From Paraconiothyrium sp. Pb-2020 (lineage: Eukaryota > Ascomycota > Dothideomycetes > Pleosporales > Didymosphaeriaceae), in assembly GCA_022419385.1 (NCBI GenBank), contig JAJUBI010000007.1, positions 1,335,768 to 1,399,767 of the forward strand: a DNA stretch of 64,000 nucleotides, in the 5' to 3' direction. A program made the position numbers and the translations under genes. The notes beneath the pieces are model-generated. The model had not been told where the DNA came from, did not search any database, and saw nothing but the letters and a program-made list of their open reading frames with translations. Shown here one piece after another: positions 44,423-56,400 of the stretch; the stretch's first letter is position 1, and each line of letters starts with the position of its first letter.

Positions 44423-45518
44423 TTACTTCGCAGCCGGCTGCACGAGGGTGTTGCCTGCACTTGTCAGTAGATTATCCAGCTGAGGGGAAAGACAAGATGT
44501 ACCTCCATCAGGAAATAGTATTTGTTCATTGAAAAAGATGCCGCCTGGACTAGCTAGGAACAAAATCGACGCAGCCATGTCGGCGTCCGCACCGGGTCGG
44601 CCTGCGGGATTCGACATCTCCATATTGAGCTTTGATTTGTTGTCCTCGCCGGAGTCGCCAGCAGTCATCTGATGAGGTTAGCACATTACACTCATAACTG
44701 GCTATTTCTTTACTCACCTCACTAGGGAACACTCCTGGCGCAATGCAGTTAACTCGAACCTTCGTCTGCGCAAATGTCGTAGCGAGCATGCGAGTCAAGT
44801 GCGTAGCAGCAGCTTTTGAAGAAGCATACGCAAACTGGCCAGAACTGCTACCCTTCATGAAGCCCGAGATGGAAGTGACGTTTACAACGCTGGAGGTGTA
44901 GCCAAGTGTGACCTCACGGCCCTTCGCGAGTATAAGGAGGAATGTCATGGACATGTAATAGACGCCAGTCACGTTGGTCTGGAAGGTGTCAGCCCAGGCC
45001 TCGTTGGGCGTCTTAAGAAAGTGGTCGGCGATGGCTTGAGGGTCGCTCATGTCGGGCTGGCCGCTTGAGGAGAACTTGGTGGCATCGTCACGAGCGATGC
45101 CGGCATTATTGACAAGCAACTGAATCCCCTTCGGCTCCTTCTGCTGTACCTCGTCGTAAAGGCGCAGGATATCCTCCTTTTGGCTCACGTCAGCCACGAG
45201 CGGAATTATCTTTCCAGGTCCCGTGTTGTACAGCTCCTCGGTTCTCTGGAGGACCTCCCCTCGCCTAGACGTGATATACACCTTTGCGCCGTTGGCGACG
45301 AGCGCTTGTGTAATCATCAAACCGATACCAGTTCCACCACCGGTAACGAGTGCAGTGACGTGAGAAACATCGAAGAGCTTAGAGCCCTTGAGCTGCTCGT
45401 TGTCTGCTTTGCCGGTGTGTCCGCTCATATTCGCAATTTGAAAGTAGGAAACTTTGGGAATCTGATTGAGAAGCGGTTTGCCGGTTGTGTATAGATTGCG
45501 TGTGAAGAGGCGCAACAT
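44423..45518 (-). CDS. Short-chain dehydrogenase/reductase (SDR)
   Basis: Three exons, 45518-44718, 44668-44503 and 44454-44423, give 332 residues in phase. The Rossmann NAD(P) motif TGGGTGIG is at 59-66, NNAG at 137-140, the catalytic serine in VNVTSISG (S216) and the YASSK active site at Y231 and K235. The C-terminal part has GVFPSE and ASILFLASPGGIFFNEQIL, then PDGG, the usual SDR ending. The first 30 residues (MLRLFTRNLYTTGKPLLNQI) lack acids and are basic and hydroxylated, like a mitochondrial presequence; translation from M31 (MSGHTGK) would give a cytosolic form. The substrate cannot be read. The region upstream is shared with the divergent CmcJ-like gene, so the two may be co-expressed and act on related compounds. 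Confidence 0.93.
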
Positions 45519-46451
45519 GTTGGGGTTTTATGTTGAGCAGGAGAATTAGCTACGGAGGGCAGGTCGTACGTACATGTCAACATCATGACGTCGTGGTATA
45601 TTGGGGGCTAGCGAAAGGATCCACGGTGACGATGGAGATTTGGACCGAGGCATCTGTATTTCGTGTGGTTTTTGCATGAAGTCGCCTTGTGGTCTGCCGT
45701 CTCTTTGCGCGATACGGCGCATAGTGGAGTACTAACGTGAAGGTAGTGCTTCCCTCAGGGTGTTGTAGACTCCAGACCGCGACAGGCGGATACTATGGCT
45801 TGGAATCGCGTTCAACGGTTTGAGGTGAAATTGACCGTGAACTGAGATCCGCAAATGTACTATCGCTTGTGATTCACAACATAGTTGTAGATGCTGCAAA
45901 GGTGTAGTATTTCGAAAAAGGGTGTGTGCCAAGCCCCGAATCATCACCGAGCGATACCGAATATATCCCGTCTACGTCCTTGTGCTCTCGTCGCAACACT
46001 GTCAACTCGCACCATCAATCAAATGCTTCGAAACCTCCTGAATGCCATGCACCAGTTCTGTAAATTCTTACCAGCTCATGTACTCGCTAACGATCACGCA
46101 ATGGAGGCGTTTGTCAGCCGATGTTGCGTTGATTGGTGACTGCCTTTACTAACCTCGGGAATAGGGCGATGGCATCATCGCCGCATCTCCCCGCCCTCTG
46201 TATGCTATGCTTAGAGGAAGCTGCACGAAGTACAATAAAGATTTCTAATCTCTCGACTATATATATATATATATACAAAGTCCTAGCAGATCCACATCTT
46301 CACTCAAGCCAACTTACTTCCTACCATATTGACATCAGCTAGCTCGACTACTTTTGTTTCGCAGCATCCGCCACTGCACCGCAACCACAATAGCATCGAT
46401 ACAGCCTTGGAAGCGACGAGTATCAGAGCTCGAATCGACACACAGCCCACA
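45519..46451. promoter_or_regulatory. Shared divergent promoter region of the SDR and CmcJ-like genes
   Basis: 933 bp between two oppositely oriented enzyme genes. An 18-nt TA repeat (46258-46275) lies about 180 nt before the CmcJ-like start and could serve as a TATA element for it. No other binding site is called with confidence. A non-ATG open stretch from 46329 runs into the CmcJ-like gene, but the first ATG in that frame is 46452. Confidence 0.45.
46258..46275. repeat. TA dinucleotide repeat, possible TATA element
   Basis: Nine TA units in a row, upstream of the CmcJ-like gene. A microsatellite of this kind is prone to length change between strains. Its position suits a TATA box role for the plus-strand gene. 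Confidence 0.6.
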
Positions 46452-47357
46452 ATGACGACCGCTGCTCCGCGACCGACACCTGCACACGAGCTTTCGGGCA
46501 CCGCTTCCGCAACATCTACATCGAACGACGTGAATTTCCAAGGCTTCCCTATCCCCCGTGGTCCAGTCAAAGCCGTGCTCTCTTTCTACAAGGCACCCGA
46601 GGACGGTTCCAAACCCCACAACTACGTCGAGCCGCTTCCGGGGGTCCCACAACGTAACTTCGGAGAATCATTGCAAGACGTGACACTTGGAGACCTGCGA
46701 GGACAGGAGCAGAAATTCTCTCTTGATAACAATGCATTTGAGACCGTCCAGAATGTACCTTCAGAGGAATACGAGTTCCAGGATGACGAACAGATCAAGA
46801 AGGTGTACTACCCTGAGGTCGAAAGACTCTTGTTAGAACGTGTACCTGGCGCGAACCGGGTTCTACTCTTCGATCATACCATCAGAAGGTCACATCCGGG
46901 GGCGAACAGGGCGCCTGTGACACGAGTCCACGTCGATCAGACGCCATTTTCTGCCGCCCAGCGAGTCAAGTTCCACTTGCCGGAAGAGGCAGACAGGCTA
47001 CTGCAAGGCAGGTACCGCATCATCAACGTATGGCGTCCATTGAATGGGCCCGTCATGGCGCATCCTCTCGCTGTTGCAGATAGCTCGACTGTAAGAGACG
47101 AGGATTTGATACCAGTAGAGCACAGATATCCAGACCGCACCGGCGAGACGGCGCAGGTGAACTATAACCGCGCACAGGATTGGTATTATTTTTCTGGTAT
47201 GAAAAATGAGGATCGTTTGCTGCTCAAGTGCTTCGATAGCGATGAGGCGGTGGGTCTGTGGGGTCGCGCGCCACACACTGCTTTCGTCGATCCTAGGACG
47301 CCTGAGGGCGCCGTTGGACGCGAAAGCATTGAAGTGAGGGCACTTGTTTTCGGCTAG
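46452..47357 (+). CDS. CmcJ/GA4-desaturase-like oxygenase family protein
   Basis: A single exon of 301 residues starting MTTAAPRPTPAHELSG. Segments characteristic of the fungal family that includes gibberellin GA4 desaturase and the cephamycin CmcJ (methoxylase P8 chain) type are visible: VLSFYKAPEDGSKPHNYVE, GESLQDVTLGDLRGQE, EVERLLLERVPGANRVLLFD, the putative metal-binding HVDQT (H160, D162), FHLPEEADRLLQGRYRIINV, WRPLNGPVMAHPLAV, WYYFSGMKNEDRLLLKCFD and GRAPHTAFVDP. Members act as 2-oxoglutarate/iron-type or related hydroxylases and desaturases in secondary metabolism. The third iron ligand is probably the histidine in GRAPHTAF. Together with the divergent SDR it suggests tailoring of a small molecule. 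No backbone synthase is in the window. Confidence 0.85.
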   Translation: MTTAAPRPTPAHELSGTASATSTSNDVNFQGFPIPRGPVKAVLSFYKAPEDGSKPHNYVEPLPGVPQRNFGESLQDVTLGDLRGQEQKFSLDNNAFETVQNVPSEEYEFQDDEQIKKVYYPEVERLLLERVPGANRVLLFDHTIRRSHPGANRAPVTRVHVDQTPFSAAQRVKFHLPEEADRLLQGRYRIINVWRPLNGPVMAHPLAVADSSTVRDEDLIPVEHRYPDRTGETAQVNYNRAQDWYYFSGMKNEDRLLLKCFDSDEAVGLWGRAPHTAFVDPRTPEGAVGRESIEVRALVFG

Positions 47358-47821
47358 AGATTTCATTAATGTGTTGGTATTTATTCGACTTATACTTCTA
47401 GCATGGGCTCAGGCGTTCTTATATCAGTCGAATCTTATCTGGGATTCGAACAATCCGCTATCATACGTATGAACTGCTTTCTGCAATGCACCATCTTGCA
47501 TGCTACCTAGAGGTCTCGGTTCAGTGATACGAGATTACATGTGTGTATGTTCCTTGATTCTACAGAATTCTCCCCTGGTCAGTCCATATCAATCATCATA
47601 TACGAGTTTTTGCTAGTCGAGGGCGTAGAACTACGTTGCAAGGGCGGCGTATGCAAGGTCAGCAAACTCAACGAGGCTAGTGTCGATGTTCACCAATCAG
47701 CCAAACTATAGTATATCCTCTCACGGCTCCCAAGGATGAGTGTAGAATGTCTTCCTATCAGCGTTCGAAAACTTTGACACTCCCAGCCCTCTGAGCTCTC
47801 GAGCCAAACGTTCTCACAACC
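47358..47821. other. Intergenic
   Basis: A 464-bp gap between two plus-strand genes. No coding frame is supported. It presumably holds the terminator of the CmcJ-like gene and the GNAT promoter. Confidence 0.45.
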
Positions 47822-48640
47822 ATGAACCCTCACCATCCCATCCAAATAACCATCCGCCCCCTGCAATACGCCGACATAGATGCTTGCGCTCGCATTACTG
47901 CGGCAGCTTTCTCAACCGATCGACACACAATAGTGAAACAGCTCGGGGGGAAGGCCTTCGACATGTATGAAGTCTCTCAAGCTGACTTTCTCGCCACGCT
48001 GCATAGGAAGAATTACATCTACGTGAAAGCAGTCGATGAGGCGGGAAATATTGTTGGGCATGCGGGGTGGGGATTGAGAGGGGTGGATGAGGGAAAAATT
48101 CTCTGGAAGGGACCAGATGATGTGTCAGTGACTGGAGAGGAGAGAGCGCAGCAGATGGATGAAAGGAAATACAAGGATAACACTGACGATGAAAAGGTGG
48201 AAAATGGTTCGCATAAAGACGCAGAGATGGAAGGAATCGACCGTCTCCATACCCTCGAAGACACAGACATGCAACATATGATGGCCTCACTGATGCCGCC
48301 CGGCACTTCATGCATGTATATTGTCGGACTTATCGTCTCTCCAGAATACCAATCTCACGGTGTAGGTAGCGCGCTCATAAAATATGGTAACGCGATAGCG
48401 GACCGTCTTGGTGTCTTCACTTGGGTGCATTCGTCCGATCAGGCGTGGAAGGCTTATGCAAAATTCGGGTTCGAGGTTGTCAAGGAGCTCGAGATCAATC
48501 TGGATGGATATGCCCCTTCGCCGCCGGGGGGCTCGTGGGCGGAGAAGTTGAAAGGGAAGGGTGAGGGGGTGACGGAGGCGCGATGGGGGACGTATGTTAT
48601 TAGGTATATGAAGAGGCTGCCTGAGATACAAAGTCTGTGA
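47822..48640 (+). CDS. GNAT-family N-acetyltransferase
   Basis: A single exon of 272 residues from ATG 47822 (AACC before it). The GNAT fold begins with IQITIRPLQYADIDACARIT (beta 1 and alpha 1), and FLATLHRKNYIYVKAVDEAG-NIVGHAGW is the beta 2-4 region. The acetyl-CoA binding motif is YIVGLIVSPEYQSHGVGSAL (166-185), with Q-x-x-G-x-G/A in QSHGVGSA. The last region, WVHSSDQAWKAYAKFGFEVV, is the common ending of the fold. A charged insertion of about 65 residues (95-160) interrupts the sheet, as in many fungal GNATs. The substrate could be an amine of a small molecule, an amino acid or a protein; sequence does not decide. It lies next to the CmcJ-like gene and 1.2 kb from the MFS exporter. Confidence 0.9.
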   Translation: MNPHHPIQITIRPLQYADIDACARITAAAFSTDRHTIVKQLGGKAFDMYEVSQADFLATLHRKNYIYVKAVDEAGNIVGHAGWGLRGVDEGKILWKGPDDVSVTGEERAQQMDERKYKDNTDDEKVENGSHKDAEMEGIDRLHTLEDTDMQHMMASLMPPGTSCMYIVGLIVSPEYQSHGVGSALIKYGNAIADRLGVFTWVHSSDQAWKAYAKFGFEVVKELEINLDGYAPSPPGGSWAEKLKGKGEGVTEARWGTYVIRYMKRLPEIQSL

Positions 48641-48787
48641 GCAGAGATTGGAGGACTCGTGAAAAGACTCACTGCTTGCTCACAGAGCAGCCGAGTTTTA
48701 TCCAACAGCGGAATGTTAGTCCACTTCAGGCGCTGTACTCCGAACTCGCTTCCTACAATTAAACCAATACTTAGAGTCAAGCATCCG

Positions 48788-49120
48788 TTACTCTCCGACG
48801 TCGAAGCTCTGGACGAGATCAGTGACACTCCCAAAGTTATCTTCGGACGACCCACCCTCGAACTCAGCTACCTTATTCTCGTCCTGCGGGACTTGGACTC
48901 CCTTAGCGGTAGACTTCTCCTCGTCTTTCCACCATTGCACGAGCACTGGGACGAATGCGACGAGTTTAGTGAGGACAACGACCGTGGCTAGGGCTGGTGC
49001 TGCTGCCAAAGCAAATGCGGTACCAATGTAATGTAGTATAGCCATCCCGCAATAGTATGGGAGCCTTGAAGCCAGACACGTAGTAGCGATAGGGAGTGTG
49101 GTGTCTACACAAGTACGCAT
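48788..49120 (-). CDS. Small hypothetical membrane protein
   Basis: An open frame of 110 residues with ATG at 49120 and a second ATG at residue 26. A long hydrophobic stretch (about residues 26-60, LHYIGTAFALAAAPALATVV then VLTKLVAFVPVLVQWW) could form one or two membrane helices. The tail is acidic and polar and ends FGSVTDLVQSFDVGE. No known family is recognised. The plus strand is also open here, so doubt remains. It is convergent with the GNAT gene, 147 bp apart. Confidence 0.4.
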   Translation of the reverse strand: MRTCVDTTLPIATTCLASRLPYYCGMAILHYIGTAFALAAAPALATVVVLTKLVAFVPVLVQWWKDEEKSTAKGVQVPQDENKVAEFEGGSSEDNFGSVTDLVQSFDVGE

Positions 49121-49864
49121 GAGAAAAGTTTGGAGTAGATGTTGCTTGGTGACCTAGAAAGAAGTGAAGTGTTGATGATTAGAGGAGTGGTGGGGACAGC
49201 AAAGTGCGCAGTTAAGGTTTGAACTGTGAGAGCAGAGGCACGAGAGGTTCTTCAGCTACAGTGGCGTAGCGCTGCTGACAAGTTAGCCGCCAATGGCCGT
49301 GTCGCCAATGACAGAGTCACCACGCCGCAATGTGTATGACTGTGCCGCCAATCTCCTATAAACAAATGTTGTGGCATTTTATCGTTCTGGAAAGCTTCGT
49401 TCGTCGATGAAGTATACCCCACATTGGTCTTACGCAAACCAGTAACATCTGGCTGGTGCTTTCCGATGCGAATACAAGTAAAGCATCACGGGAAATACCT
49501 CGACTGATCGATAGATTCAAGGTGACGATCCGGACCAGGAGCCACCAGCTCTCGATGAGCAGCTCAGAATGTGACTGGGCGATGATCTCGAGGAGGGCTT
49601 TCGAGGAGGGCTTTCGAGGCAGCCTTAAAAATCGTTTGAACCATTGCGATATTCACGATAAGGTGATAGACGCGTAGGCGTGGCGGGAGACGTCGCAGAC
49701 CTGCACTGGCACCGTCTTCAATTTGTGCTCTTTAGTTCACCATGTTAGCAGTTGCCTATCCAGTGTCATCTCTATACCGGACTTGATGCGAGGAATTGTG
49801 AGCGCAGTCGGAACTGCGGTGTTTATACGACTAGATCAGGGTATACATGCGATTATCACCTTTC
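49121..49864. other. Intergenic with a short tandem repeat
   Basis: No gene is supported. A 13-bp unit is repeated at 49588-49613 (see the separate entry). Confidence 0.45.
49588..49619. repeat. 13-bp tandem repeat, about 2.5 copies
   Basis: The unit TCGAGGAGGGCTT occurs at 49588-49600 and again at 49601-49613, followed by TCGAGG. The copies are identical, indicating a recent slippage duplication. Confidence 0.85.
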
Positions 49865-51751
49865 TCACACTTCTAGCTTTTCCTTCTCCTCTAAGGCACC
49901 AGCCTCCCTCGCTTTCTGTCTCTCTTCCCTTTCTGCAGCTTTTTTCAGCTTGTGATCAAGCTTCTCCCTGTCTTCACGCATCTGACGGATTAGAGTAGAC
50001 CTCTCACGTATCTTGTGGCCATATCGATAGAAGATAAGCGGAATAGGTATCATGGCGAATTCAATAAGGGAAAGCATGGTGGCGGACCAGTGAGGGCCGA
50101 GTGATTTGTACCTAGAGATGCAAATCAGTGCAGCCATAACTTGAGGATTTGTTGGGCTTACATCTGGGGTCCAGCAAGCGGGAGGGTCCCGCCCATGGCA
50201 CTTCTCAAGACCGCATTGCCTGCTAAAGCTGACGCAGCGTATATACCGTACGAGTGAACAAGATAGTTCGACGCGTAGATAAACACTCCACAGTTTCCTG
50301 CACCAAATGGGATCCCAGCTATTATGGGTGCTACCCAATGTACATCAGGTGTGCAAGTCCACGCGAAGATCATCTCGCCTACAGGGACACAAACAGCAGC
50401 AATGCAGACCACACTGACCATAGCTTCTGGGGGAGGCTTCCCGGTGGCAGGGTCCAGCTTGTGCGAGTTGATGAGGCGTCGTAGCAGAGGCTCGGAGCAT
50501 ATCGTCAGCATACCTCCGATGCCGATTCCAATGTACCCAAGACCTGTGAACCCAGGACTCCAACCTCGAAGCTCGCTGAAGACGATCGGATAAGAAACGA
50601 AGCTCAGGTAAAGGACTGCGTATACCAAGGCTATGTATACGTTCCAGAATATGCTGAAAGCTTTATTAGCGCTACCACCACCAAAGAGATTTCTGCACGA
50701 ACCAAATGGGCTCCTTGACACTCATGATAAGCGGACGGTAAAGGTTCTCCTTCAGCATTGGCCAGAACTTCTTCTTGTCATCGTAGCGCGAATACCAGCG
50801 CTCTTGGCCTGTCTCCTTTCGCTTTTTCGCTGACTTCGCGCGCAAAAGCGCAGGCGCATACGTTTCGCCGATTACTGCCAGGCGTCAGTCTAGTACTTTC
50901 ACCCAGTCATTGAGCGACCTACAGAACACCATGACCCATGACACTCCAGACCCGATCATCACGACCCAGTTTGTCCATCGCCAGCCGAGGTACTGGAACA
51001 CAAAACCACCTACAAGGGGCCCTACGACAGGCCCGTTCATCGGACCAATACTCCAAACAGAGAATGCAAGAGCACGATATTCATCGCTCACGATGTCGGA
51101 AACTGTCCCTGGTGCGTTCGAGATCATCGCTGCACCAGCGAAAGCACCAAAGAAACGCACCGCGAGAATGGTAGCGAGGTTCTGGGCCAAGGCGCATGGG
51201 ATGATCAAAACGATAAACATGGCTACCGCGACGAGATACACTGGTCGTCGTCCGTACATTTCGCTCAAGGGCGCAAGGATAACCGATCCGAGGGCAAGAC
51301 CAGCCAGGTAAGTGGTCAGACCGAGGACCAGGTCGGTCTTAGATTTGACGTCAAAAGTAACCATCATTCCGGGAATGCCAGCGGTGTATGAGGTAGAATA
51401 CATAACAACCACCAGCGTAGAGAAACTCATGAAGAAGATAATCATGCATTTTTTGGCCATGCTCCAGTCTTGCGGACTCTCACCATCGTCAAAGTCGACC
51501 TCGAAGCGTGGATCCGTTGTCATGTTTGTCGTCACGGTGGTGATTTGAGCTAGCGATTTGTCATGCTCATCCAGACCAGCATTGCGACTTAACGTCTGGT
51601 GTATTGATATCACTTCTTCTTCTTCAGAGCTGACCGAGTTGGTCGAGATCGAAGATACCGATGACCGATCATCTTCAACACCCAAAGCGGCTTCAGCCTT
51701 CTTCTTCTCTTTGTCGGGGGCAGTTGCCCCGTCCTTTTCGTGTGTCGACAT
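49865..51751 (-). CDS. MFS drug/polyamine:H+ antiporter (DHA1, 12-helix type)
   Basis: Four exons, 51751-50923, 50874-50703, 50653-50162 and 50111-49865, give 579 residues in phase. After a disordered, acidic/serine-rich cytoplasmic N-terminus come DDGESPQDWSMAKKCMIIFF, a helix pair with STSYTAGIPGMM, the loop 2-3 signature LAPLSEMYGRRPVYL, RFFGAFAGAAMISNAPGTVS and the motif C-like MNGPVVGPLVGGFVFQYLGW. Helices 7-12 follow CIFWNVYIALVYAVLYLSF, and the tail is a charged coiled coil (REDREKLDHKLKKAAEREER). Members such as yeast Tpo1 and Candida Flu1 export drugs, polyamines or metabolites at the plasma membrane. The start ATG 51751 is chosen because the upstream open frame lacks an ATG. The donor T|GTAGGT at 50922 rather than AG|GTCGCT keeps the frame (FLIGETYAP). 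Confidence 0.93.
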
Positions 51752-53476
51752 GGTCGCACCCCGCACTCGGCTCCCGCTGATGGTATTTATCCAGCGATTG
51801 CTCAGACGCGAGCAACGCAGTTGCAGCAAACAAAGGGCGACGAACGAAAGGAGAAGGAGAGGTTGAAACAAGACATTTGACGGACGCGGGAGGCATTTCC
51901 AGAAAGCCCAGTCACTTTTGCTAGCCTAGATCTGATACCGCCATCTCCCATCCGGATACCGTCTTGCGCTCTTTGGGTAGTTCGGCCGAGCCTTGCGGGC
52001 CCTCGGTTGGCGTTGTCGTGGGTCATGGGGGGACAGGGGTCTCTGCCGGTAGCCGCGGCTGGAGAGACGGGGAAGGCTAAAAAAATCCCCAAGAGTCGTC
52101 ATAGAGCTGGGTTGGGAGGAAACAGCGTGTTGTTGTTCGCAGGCGATTGGCGAACTGTAAAACGGCGATAAGCTGTGATGGAGTCGTGAGACGCCCAAGC
52201 TTCTCGCTCCGACAGTCGCGACGGCGAACCCTTTTTGTTGGGTGTCAACCTCCGATGTCATCTTTCTCAAGCGCCTGCACACCAACGTGCGCGTATGCCT
52301 CTTCGTGCATACAGGCGTCAAAGCAAGTACATAGTGATTCTAGTTGGAACTGATAATGCAGATGACCGCTACTGATACTCGTTTTGCCCTCCAAATTGTG
52401 TCCGCGGAGCGCTTGTCTTACAAATGCAGGTCCTCAAGAAACCCATCACGCGTTGGTAGTAAAAGCACAGGAACGTTCCCGAAGTTTACGCAAGCTCAAA
52501 GGGACGAGGAAAACCTCGGCTGGCTGTTTCTACAGTCATGGTGTTGTTTATTGCTCACATATAGTTTTAGAGGATCTGTATCAGTTTGCCACGTTTGACA
52601 CGTCGAGTAAGTGATAACTCCCAGACGTTTCTCACAATCTGTCATAAGTAAAGTCGACATGCGGAAGCTGATTGCCAATTCGCACCTATCATTACGTGCA
52701 ATTCTCCTTTCTTGCCATAGATACTCACGGAGAGCGCCCGACGAGCATCGTCTTCTCGTCTACAACCGGCCCCACGCAACTGTGGCTGCTTTCAAGACGC
52801 CGCATTACCCTTGGAGACCTAAATCGACTCTTCCATAACCTTGATGCACGAGTATGTGTGTATTTCCTCTTCATAACCCTACTCGTCTAGTCGTATGCGT
52901 AATTGACACTCCCAGTGAGTAAAATCATGTGCTCCACGTTCACTTTTCATCGCCCCGAGACGCACCCTGCCATATACTTCGCAGTAGCTAGCGGAACTAT
53001 TTGGCTGCCATTTGTGTGGAATCGAAATTCCAGTTACCAGAGGATGTACAACACGCGGATACGCTATATGGAGCAGCTTCAAGATACATTACTTGGATTC
53101 TGAAAATGGGTGTTGAGAATATGGGGACTTTCGCCTCACACCATCGTATGCTCTACCCTTGAAAATGCAACTCTGGGCACCATGCAATGCGCCGTGAGAT
53201 CAGAGCATACCCTGCCTTGCAGAGATTTACGGCAAACCCCATGCGCAGAGTTGTGGTGTCATCACCATCACTGTCACACTCACTGACTGCCTTTGATCGC
53301 TCCTTCCTCACATATCGCGTGGTGCTTGGCGCGCCGTAGGCGGAACAACAACACATGAGCGGCTCTTTCCCAGCGAACTCCGCGAACGTGGCTTCTCGCA
53401 CGTACAGTCTTCGAAGTGGCAATTGGAGAGAGCGTACGTCTTTCCTGGCTTTCGCACCTTCCATCACCTCACAGCT
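51752..53476. other. Intergenic, divergent promoter of the MFS and giant DUF3638 genes
   Basis: 1.7 kb without a supported gene. Frames of 60-130 codons on both strands show no domain character. No repeat or RNA gene was seen. Confidence 0.4.
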
Positions 53477-56400
53477 ATGGCTGCTACGCGGGAGTTCTTG
53501 CTCCAGTTGTACAATCATGTCGCTCTACCTCGCGACGTACCCGGCAAGGAAGATAGCAACCTTGTTGCAATCGAAGCTGCGCTACTCGACCGCATTCTTC
53601 GAGCTGTTGAAGAAATCGCGCCTCTGGTCCCGCAGGATCACACGCAGTTTATTGATGCCATCAAAGGGACTCTCACCAGTTCAAGGGCGATCAACGTTGG
53701 CGGCACGCTCGACAAAGACATCCTAGTGAAGGAGATCGACCAGCTCAGCGACCAACGCGCGCTCCTTCTTTATGTGAAAGAACAGAATGCAGCTTTGCTT
53801 GTCTACAAGGATATTGGGTACGTGTTGCAACAAATTTAGCATCACATAGTAAGGCTGACTGAGCGAGCAGGGTTGATGACGAAGATCTTGTATTCGAAGC
53901 CTTCGAGTGCTCGGCGGACTGCGAAGCCGTCCTCCCCTCAGAGAATGCCCTACAGTGGCAATTCCCTGCGTATGTAGCATCTCTACCGCCATCAGTCTAT
54001 CGAACGCGGTCCTTCCAAGAGTGCCTTGTCGCTTTTGTTGAGCGAGCCAGCATCGAACCGTTGAAGCAGTTCGCGGCAGTCACCTACAAAGCAGGAGCAC
54101 CTATGCCAGAGATACGCGGCACTACGGATCCATCGCTTATCACCGACTTCCTTATGACGATACTTGAAAGTAACGGCATGAGACGCGACGTCCCCCTGCT
54201 CCAGAAACGCGTTCGTGATACCCTTTGTTTCAAGGAAGCCCACATATCATGGCGCCGATCTCCGTTCTACCTTTCTCTCCGCGTGGCCATACAACGTCAC
54301 TTGTATAGGATCATAGGTCAAGACATCGGTCGATTGTACTACAAGCTCATCATGACTCTTTTTCTGTCTCGCCTGCTTGACGAATGCCACAAGATAATTC
54401 CCCACGAGGCAACTTTCCATCTGATGCAGAAGCTGGGGCGAAGGCTCGCTAAGATAGAGCAGCATAAGCTGAGTATTACAGGGTGCGACGGGAGAATGCA
54501 GAGCACACTGTTCGACAACCTGCGAGCTGCCTTCAAGATGTGCCTGGAGAACAGTAAAGGATTTCTTGAGTACCAATGGAACGCATACCGCGCGAGAACA
54601 CGAAGGGTTATTTGTTATCTGCCCAAGTCCGCAATTCAGTCTGATCTTGTCCTGCAATTACCTACAAGCGGGCCTAAACTCCGTCTAGTCGCTTTCGGTG
54701 GGTCCTGGACATGTCCACCACAAGTTCTGTTGCCTACTCAGCTCCTTGAGCATCACGAAGCATCCAGAAGTCGCACAAATCCCTTCTCAGCCGTTGCAGA
54801 TCGTTACCTGAAGCTGGCCAATGCCGTGGAGGAACATGTTATACCCGTACAAACCGGCTATGTGACACTGGGTGAATGGGGAACCCGTTGTTGTGCTCTA
54901 GCTCGCGCGATCAAGCTGTACGTGTCTAGTAGCGGAGATCTTCTTGAAGGTTATCCCGAGATGAAGAGTAGGCTTCTTCTCGATGTGATGGAGCTCTGGG
55001 TTGAGCTGGATCGGGCTGCCGTCATTGGCTTTCCGCTCCTGAAATCCTTTCATCCTGGTTTCGACGCTGAACTCTTGGATGCTCTGGAATTTCTACTTGC
55101 AGACGACCTGAAACGTGTAGAACGCGTTCAGTCATACATCAATCGCCGATGTAACAGTTGGGCAGCAATCGGGAGCAGAACGATCTTCGATACTCCTAGT
55201 GAAGACTCCTTTGCCGCAGTGTATTACGATGAGCTTGGTGAGGTCGCAGGCATGAAGCAATTGCGAGAAGAGATACAAGCCGATGCTGAGAAGTCACGAT
55301 CGCTCAAAGAGGCAGAATGGGAACAGAAATTGGAGGAATACAAGCAACTCCTGCAAAAGATCGAAGAATCACCGTCGTGTCCCGGCTACGAGGAAATAAT
55401 CAGGAACGGTGTGCTCAAGTCTGTCCACAAGAGCTTCTGCTACAAACACCATTACGGATTCGAAGCGCGCAATATTAAAATCACGATTTTCGAAAACCCG
55501 TTACAAGATTACGAACCCGCCGCAAAGGCTGCTGTCTTCGAACTACGGTGCCCGAAGCCTTTTGCTGCCTACCGAGACGCAACCTGGCTGCTACTTACGA
55601 AGTTTGCGCATTTGCAGGTCGATCCGTATGAGAATGTGCCGACACTGCGTGCCTACAGGGGCCTCTCTCACCATGCCAATCCCGGCGACTCTCGGGTAAC
55701 CCTAGGCTCTAGCACTAAATCACATCTAGACTGCCATTACGCAGAAACAAGGTTCCCTGCTGAATTACATCAGATCTGTCGACCCTGCGGCTTGACCCTC
55801 ACGTATTATGACACTGAAAGCCGATCCTGGACTCAACGGGACGATAAGATATCTTTCTCCAGACATGTACCTCTCAAGCTGCCCAGCAACTCACCATATA
55901 ATTGCGTCAGCGTCAGCGAAGATTATTGGCCTTCGAACGAAATTCTGGCTAGTCAAACGAAGTGTCCATCCGACTTGAACATTCACGAGTTCATGGCATG
56001 GCAGGAACTGCTCAGTGGAACTAATCGCCGATGGCTATCTTTGTTGCGGGAGTTGGGCGCCACTAACCTCAACTTCTCAACTGAGTCAACCTGGGCGATT
56101 ATCTCAAAGCTCGCACTTCAGGTGGGTCCATCTTCGCTTGGTCATCCTCTGCGAGATATACATATGGTCTTTGAGGATGCTACGTTTTGCGGCAAGCTCC
56201 TCGAGCAAGTGAACAATCGTTTGGACGCAATACGACGTAACTGGCGGGAGCCGGTCCAGATGGATATGCTCATAACTCTGCTCCTCAAGACCATGTCGCT
56301 GTCTTCGTCTAGCGGCGTCCGAGACAAGGCTCTCGAACTTCTAGATGAAGTCCGCATCGCTACTTGGGACTGGTGCCTTGCTTTACAATCACCGCCTCCT

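Noticed and set aside
47440..47470. GGGATTCGAAC string resembling a tRNA T-arm on the minus strand
   Set aside because: No matching D-arm, anticodon arm or acceptor stem could be folded around it.
50911..50923. Donor AG|GTCGCT for MFS exon 1
   Set aside because: It breaks the phase with the next exon. The overlapping T|GTAGGT donor restores FLIGETYAP and is preferred.
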